This document shows, one piece after another, positions 59,593 to 64,000 of a DNA stretch of 64,000 nt. This DNA comes from an uncultured Ruminococcus sp. (GTDB taxonomy: Bacteria; Bacillota; Clostridia; Oscillospirales; Ruminococcaceae): contig CANQVA010000004.1 of assembly GCA_947627175.1 (NCBI GenBank), forward strand, positions 62,001 through 126,000. Direction: 5' to 3'. The notes beneath the pieces were generated by a model that was not told the origin of the DNA, searched no databases, and saw only the letters and a program-made list of their open reading frames with translations. The position numbers and the translations under genes are program-made. The first letter of the stretch is position 1. Every line of letters starts with the position of its first letter.

Positions 59593-61431
59593 ATGAGCGA
59601 TAATTTAAATGATATTGTGCCCGATACTGATGTTCAGAAAAAAAATGATGAACTTAATAAAATTCTGGATTCGGTTGACAGCAGTCTACAAAATAAAACA
59701 GATATTTCAAAATGGCAGGATGAACTTAATACTGCTATTGAAAAACGTTCGCATAAAGAAAAAACTCTTGAAAGCTGTGAAGAAATTCTCGGTGAACTCG
59801 AAAGAATTTCAAGAAGTGACGCAGATGCTGTTGTTTCAGCGGTGCTTAATGAGGGAAATCCGCCTGACGACGTTCAGGAACTTATTGAACAACTTACTGT
59901 TGCTAAAAAGGTTAGCAAACTGAGTTCACAGAAAAAAAAGCCTGTTGCTGAAGAAATTACTGTTGAAGAAATTCTGAATATTCCGCAGTCTGTTGAAACT
60001 GAAAACACGACTGCTGAAATTTCCGAACCGTCAGAAGAAATAAAGTCGGAAAATATTACAGAAAATAATGTGAATGAAAATGTTTCCGAAATTCCTGCCG
60101 TTCAGAAGGTTCAGGAAAGTGTGCAGGAGATTGAAAAACCATTACAGGAAACCACAAAACCGACTTCGCATAATTCTTTGGGAGAAACTCTTGTTTATAA
60201 AGTTCCTGCAAAAGCACCGCAGTCAAATATTCATGAAGTGCATGAAACTGTTGCTGATGCAGGAGTGGCACAGGTGAGAAAGCCTATAAAAAAAGTGGTA
60301 AGAGTAGACAGAACTAAAGAACATGAAACAGTAAAACCGCATGAAAATAATGTGAGGAATACAGCAGTGCAGGATATAAGACCCGAAAGAAATAATGTGA
60401 AGAAAAAGAAGAAAAAAGAGTCTTTCAAAGATAAGATGCTTGGATTCCTTCCGCAAAAAGAAGATTCAGGACTTGAAAAAGTAAGAAAAGTTGTATTTCT
60501 CTGTTCAATTTGTGCAATAATCATATGCGGGTATTTGGTAGGGGATTATTATATTGACCTTTGGAAAAGTAAAAATCTTCATGACGATATAGCCGAAATT
60601 TATGAAACATATCCGTTACCGCAAAATACAAACGACACCGCAACAAGCTATGAACCCGATGATGAACGTATATATACACTTCTTGACGGTGCAAAAAAAC
60701 TGCTTGACAGAAACCCCGATGTTGTAGGATATATTACAATTCCAAATACCCCTATTGCAAACCCTGTTATGCAGTCAGGCGACAACAACAAATATCTTGA
60801 CCGGAATATCGACGGCGAAAGTTCAAGAGCAGGTGAACTTTTCCTTGACTATCGGAATAATTTTGACAGAGTAGTTGACAGTAAACTTAGTGTGCCTAAT
60901 TCGGATAATCTTGTTATTTATGGTCATAATATGGCTAATGACACAATGTTCGGCAGTCTTAAATACTATCAGAGAAATTATAATTATTATACCGATAATC
61001 CCGTTATATATCTCAACTCAAATTATGAATGTTATACTTACAAGATTTTTTCATATTTCATTCTTGATGCTCTTGATGAATCCGAAACGGCTTATGACTG
61101 TTGGAATAAGTTCAATTTCGATGATGAAGAGGACTTTTATAATTTTGTAAATGAGGCTAAAAAGAGAAGTCTCGGACTTAATGATGTTGACGTAAAGTAT
61201 GGTGACAAACTCCTTACACTTTCTACTTGCAATACAATTCTTGGCGACAGGGGTAGACTTATAGTAATGGGCAGACTGTTGAGAGATGGCGAAGATGTAA
61301 AAACAGGCACAAACAAAAATACTCAGAATGCTAATGTAAAATGGCCGTCAATATATTATCAGCAGAAACCTAACGAAAGGTACAACCCTGATGCGGAGTT
61401 TATTCCATATGGTCCTGACGAGGAGGAATAA
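59593..61431 (+). CDS. Class B sortase with long cytoplasmic N-terminal region
   Basis: A 612-residue transpeptidase, over twice the usual size of class B sortases. Residues 1-295 are an acidic, Glu/Thr/Val-rich region, mostly helical then unstructured, ending in a Lys-rich patch (KKKKKKESFKDK); one membrane helix follows at about 300-320. The sortase domain (about 355-570) has VGYITIPNTPIANPVMQSGD, the catalytic His445 in IYGHNMANDTMFGSL, Cys546 in LLTLSTCNTILG, and Arg about 555. The last 45 residues are polar. N-inside topology puts the long extension in the cytoplasm, which is unusual. It would join sorted proteins to wall or to each other; no sorting-signal protein is in the window. Confidence 0.9.
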   Translation: MSDNLNDIVPDTDVQKKNDELNKILDSVDSSLQNKTDISKWQDELNTAIEKRSHKEKTLESCEEILGELERISRSDADAVVSAVLNEGNPPDDVQELIEQLTVAKKVSKLSSQKKKPVAEEITVEEILNIPQSVETENTTAEISEPSEEIKSENITENNVNENVSEIPAVQKVQESVQEIEKPLQETTKPTSHNSLGETLVYKVPAKAPQSNIHEVHETVADAGVAQVRKPIKKVVRVDRTKEHETVKPHENNVRNTAVQDIRPERNNVKKKKKKESFKDKMLGFLPQKEDSGLEKVRKVVFLCSICAIIICGYLVGDYYIDLWKSKNLHDDIAEIYETYPLPQNTNDTATSYEPDDERIYTLLDGAKKLLDRNPDVVGYITIPNTPIANPVMQSGDNNKYLDRNIDGESSRAGELFLDYRNNFDRVVDSKLSVPNSDNLVIYGHNMANDTMFGSLKYYQRNYNYYTDNPVIYLNSNYECYTYKIFSYFILDALDESETAYDCWNKFNFDDEEDFYNFVNEAKKRSLGLNDVDVKYGDKLLTLSTCNTILGDRGRLIVMGRLLRDGEDVKTGTNKNTQNANVKWPSIYYQQKPNERYNPDAEFIPYGPDEEE

Positions 61432-61434
61432 ATT

Positions 61435-62451
61435 ATGAATCCTATGAAAACTATTTCATTACTTTCGGCTTTTGTTGCTGTAGCAAGTATATCTGTTTCA
61501 GTTCTTATGATGAGCCAGAAAGAAGAAGAAACTGCTGCTGTAGTAACAGTGAATGAAAAAGTTGAAACGGAAACAACAACAGCTACATCAATGCAGACTG
61601 AAACAGAAACTGTTGTTACTGAAACAAAAGTTACAACAACTCTGCCGGTTTATGATTATGTACCGAATAACAAGGGTATGACCGATTTTTCAAAACTTTT
61701 GCAGAAAGATAACAAGGACTTTTTCGGTTGGCTCAGAATAAATAATACTATGGTCAACTATCCCGTAATGAAAGACCCGGGAGAAATTCAGCCGAATACG
61801 GGTTACGGTGAGGAATATTGTCCGTCGAATGAGTATTATCTTCATCATAGTTTCGATAAAAACTATCTGTTTGAGGGTACTTTGTATATGGATTATCGTG
61901 ATGTTTTCGGAAACGATGAAGAAACACAGTCGGAAAATATCGTTATATATGGTCATAATATGCTCAATGATTCAATGTTCGGTTCGCTTGACCACTACTA
62001 TCAGATAGATGGATTCTATAATTCAAATCAGTTTATTCAGCTTAGTTCAAACTATAAAGACTATAATTATGTTATTTTCGGCTATATAATAACAAGCGGT
62101 AATGCGGGTGTTGAGTTTGATTACTGGAACAGAGAAGAACTCGATACAAAAGAAGATTTTGACTGGTATGTAGGAAAAATCCGTGAAAATCAAATGCTTG
62201 ACACGGGTGTTGACGTGGAGTATGGCGACAAATTGCTTACATTGTCAACCTGCTATGCCGATGTAGATAATTCAAGATTTATCATAGTTGCAAGACGACT
62301 GAGAGATGGGGAAGTTGTAGGTGACTTTTCAACGATTCAGAAAGTTAAACCTAAAGAACCTGTAACAGAACCTGCAACAGAAGAATTTGAAGAATTTGCA
62401 GATGAAGAATTTACAGATGAAGAATTTCAGATGTATGAATATGAAGAGTAA
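61435..62451 (+). CDS. Class B sortase with acidic tail
   Basis: A 338-residue second class B sortase, three bases after the first. A membrane helix (TISLLSAFVAVASISVSVLM) and a Thr/Glu-rich linker (45-72) precede the domain: DFFGWLRINNTMVNYPVMKD, His174 in IYGHNMLNDSMFGSL, Cys273 in LLTLSTCYADVD, Arg281 in SRFIIVARRL. The C-terminal 35 residues are acidic repeats (EEFEEFADEEFTDEEF). It is a paralogue of the preceding protein by tandem duplication, with strongly different flanks, so substrate or localisation probably differs. Confidence 0.92.
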   Translation: MNPMKTISLLSAFVAVASISVSVLMMSQKEEETAAVVTVNEKVETETTTATSMQTETETVVTETKVTTTLPVYDYVPNNKGMTDFSKLLQKDNKDFFGWLRINNTMVNYPVMKDPGEIQPNTGYGEEYCPSNEYYLHHSFDKNYLFEGTLYMDYRDVFGNDEETQSENIVIYGHNMLNDSMFGSLDHYYQIDGFYNSNQFIQLSSNYKDYNYVIFGYIITSGNAGVEFDYWNREELDTKEDFDWYVGKIRENQMLDTGVDVEYGDKLLTLSTCYADVDNSRFIIVARRLRDGEVVGDFSTIQKVKPKEPVTEPATEEFEEFADEEFTDEEFQMYEYEE

Positions 62452-62483
62452 TTCCTACATAAAAAATAATCAGGAGAAAATTT

Positions 62484-63818
62484 ATGGAAATTAAAAAATC
62501 ACTGAAACGTATTTCTGCCTTTTTGTCAGGTTTGCTTATGACTGTATCAGTCGGCGGACATTGTGCTAATGCAGTCGGCGAAATACCGGGAGAAGACCCC
62601 TATTTTTACGGAGAAAATGAATATATGCCGTCATATGAAGATAATCAGTCATATGAAAATAATTTCGGAAATGAATATGATACGGAATACGGTAATACGC
62701 CCTATGTTGAAGGCAGTACACAAAATACTACAGAGAATACTACAGAAAATACAACCGCTTCTTCACAGCGTACAGAGGTAAGAAAAGGCAAGGCTGTTAT
62801 TGATGATTATGATTCAAGTCTTTCAGGTATGAATTATGAATTGTCAATCCCTGAATATACGTATTATGAAGATTTTTCAGATAATACACTTAATGAACAG
62901 CAGGCAGAACAGGCAAAGAAAGATATTGTTATTTCTTTGCGTGAAGGAAATCCCGTTACATCAGTAAGACGTGCGGAAGATGCTGACCTTACGGAAATAG
63001 GACACGTCGGAGAAATTCCCGTTTCCAATGAACAAGATGTATCTTCAGAAGTATCGGGAGAATTTACATTTGTAACATATGGTTGGGGTCATGGTGTAGG
63101 AATGAGCCAGAACGGTGCTAATTTCTATGCAACTTATGCAGGTTGGTCATATCAGGATATTCTCGCACATTATTACCCTAATACCTATCTGATGAATACA
63201 GGACTGACAGATTATGAAGAACTTACTATAAACGGAGAACCGGCAGGTGACACTGTTTCTGTAGTTGCACAGATTGTGAATAGGGAAATAGGCGGTTCTA
63301 TGCACTATGAGGCAATAAAAGCACAGGCTGTTGCTGTTTACACTTATATTAAATATCACAATGACGATTCCGCCGACCTTCTCGGAAAGCCCGACCCTCC
63401 GCAAAATGTTATTGATGCTTGTACGGAAGTACTCGGAGAAGCTCTCTATTACAACGGAAGTTATGCACTTACAATGTTTTCTGCCTCAACCGGTGGCTGT
63501 ACAGCAAACTGCGGTGAAGTTTTCTATGCTGATATTCCTTACCTCATAAGCGTACCAAGTGACTATGATGAGGCTTATGACCCACATTATGGCACTGTTA
63601 CATATTATCCTGCATCAGAAGTAAAAAGACTTATAGAGGGCGAATATAATATAAGACTATCTGATGACCCCGGAAAATGGATTCAGCCGACTTATTCACA
63701 ACAGACAGGATATGTGACGGATGTTAATATTGATGACCAGCTGTCAATACGAGGTTATGAACTTAAATTGTTACTTGATTTGAAATCATCAAAATTCAAT
63801 CTGACATATACTTATTGA
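62484..63818 (+). CDS. Secreted SpoIID/LytB domain protein, permuted order
   Basis: A 444-residue exported protein. The signal peptide is about 1-31 (ending GGHCANAVG). Residues 35-180 are low complexity: Tyr/Glu/Asn-rich, then Asn-Thr-Thr repeats. SpoIID-family segments follow in an unusual order: the motif GWGHGVGMSQ (200-209) with YQDILAHYYPNTYL comes first; then VVAQIVNREIGG with the candidate catalytic Glu268, YEAIKAQAVAVYTY, MFSASTGGCTANCGEVFYAD and IPYLISVPSDYD; the protein ends GYELKLLLDLKSSKFNLTY. In SpoIID the GHGVGMSQ part is last. SpoIID cuts peptidoglycan lacking stem peptides. Position after two sortases suggests a wall role at the same sites. Likely same operon. Confidence 0.85.
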   Translation: MEIKKSLKRISAFLSGLLMTVSVGGHCANAVGEIPGEDPYFYGENEYMPSYEDNQSYENNFGNEYDTEYGNTPYVEGSTQNTTENTTENTTASSQRTEVRKGKAVIDDYDSSLSGMNYELSIPEYTYYEDFSDNTLNEQQAEQAKKDIVISLREGNPVTSVRRAEDADLTEIGHVGEIPVSNEQDVSSEVSGEFTFVTYGWGHGVGMSQNGANFYATYAGWSYQDILAHYYPNTYLMNTGLTDYEELTINGEPAGDTVSVVAQIVNREIGGSMHYEAIKAQAVAVYTYIKYHNDDSADLLGKPDPPQNVIDACTEVLGEALYYNGSYALTMFSASTGGCTANCGEVFYADIPYLISVPSDYDEAYDPHYGTVTYYPASEVKRLIEGEYNIRLSDDPGKWIQPTYSQQTGYVTDVNIDDQLSIRGYELKLLLDLKSSKFNLTYTY

Positions 63819-63833
63819 TATTTATGAGTCTTT

Positions 63834-63864
63834 GAACACAAACGAATTTTTATTCTTTGTGTTC
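63834..63864 (+). terminator. Hairpin after the SpoIID gene
   Basis: GAACACAAA (63834-63842) pairs with TTTGTGTTC (63856-63864); an outer AGTC/GACT pair extends it. The T-tract is poor, so termination is uncertain. Beyond it, to 64000, I see only AT-rich sequence. Confidence 0.5.
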
Positions 63865-64000
63865 AGGGACTTATTCGCTTTTGTGTAAAATGCATCAGAA
63901 TTTTCTGAAAAATCAGTATATAAGAAAAATAAGTTAATAAATTCTGAAAACATTCGTTCTGCTTTTGTACTGTAAATAACTTAATTTCAGCAGTATTACT

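Overview
The window is a stretch of low-GC chromosome from a Gram-positive anaerobe, most likely a gut Ruminococcus or a near relative in the Oscillospiraceae. The evidence is the SCIFF peptide with its radical SAM maturase (a Clostridia marker), a type I dockerin on a secreted protein, a pyruvate formate-lyase activase, class B sortases, sporulation genes (yqfC, yqfD, ylbJ, spoVG, an M50 SpoIVFB-like protease and a SpoIIQ-like M23 protein) and many housekeeping promoters of the form TTGACA-17-TATAAT. I see no rRNA, tRNA, CRISPR array, prophage or intact insertion sequence. Almost all the sequence is coding, and most gaps hold a recognisable promoter, terminator or leader hairpin.

Layout. 1-2.4 kb: leftward DUF1846 (cut by the window edge), a VanY-type lipoprotein and an iron-sulfur flavoprotein. 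2.5-8.7 kb: rightward MepA-type MATE exporter behind an attenuator that resembles a guanidine-IV riboswitch, then DUF434, metG, a SpoU-type rRNA methylase and a DUF3737 beta-helix protein. 8.7-11.5 kb: two duplicated orphan solute-binding lipoproteins. 11.6-13 kb: a secreted C39-like protease with a dockerin. 13-15.5 kb: the sporulation operon ylbJ-yqfC-yqfD. 15.6-21.3 kb: a small membrane protein, an ABC-F ATPase, and the SCIFF locus, in which a zinc-ribbon/TIR membrane protein sits between the peptide and its maturase. 21.4-29.3 kb: rpoB-rpoC, with a long acidic extension on RpoB. 29.5-36.8 kb: an MBL-fold lipoprotein, a protein with repeated APVLD motifs, purA, a zinc-ribbon membrane protein, a SpoIIQ-like M23 protein, pflA and cca. 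36.9-43.2 kb: an AEC transporter, a degenerate ROK regulator, a truncated SpoIVFA-like protein with SpoIVFB-like protease and GHL10 lipoprotein, an unknown membrane protein and VanZ. 43.2-47.9 kb: the elongasome operon mreB-mreC-mreD-PBP2. 48.1-53.3 kb: DUF4321, dut, U32 protease, zapA, lexA and murC. 53.4-59.3 kb: spoVG, nudix, YfhO, cysteine desulfurase and thiI. 59.5-63.8 kb: two class B sortases and a secreted SpoIID/LytB protein.

The most unusual points are these. (1) The SpoIID/LytB protein beside the twin sortases carries its GWGHGVGMSQ motif before, not after, the catalytic half, so it looks circularly permuted. (2) A zinc-ribbon/TIR protein is placed inside the SCIFF ranthipeptide locus, behind a strong internal terminator. 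(3) One protein has six spaced APVLD-type motifs on a four-helix membrane anchor. (4) The MATE exporter has a compact four-segment attenuator that starts at the predicted transcription start. (5) RpoB has an Asp-rich tail. All functional statements are read from motifs and context; no database search was run.
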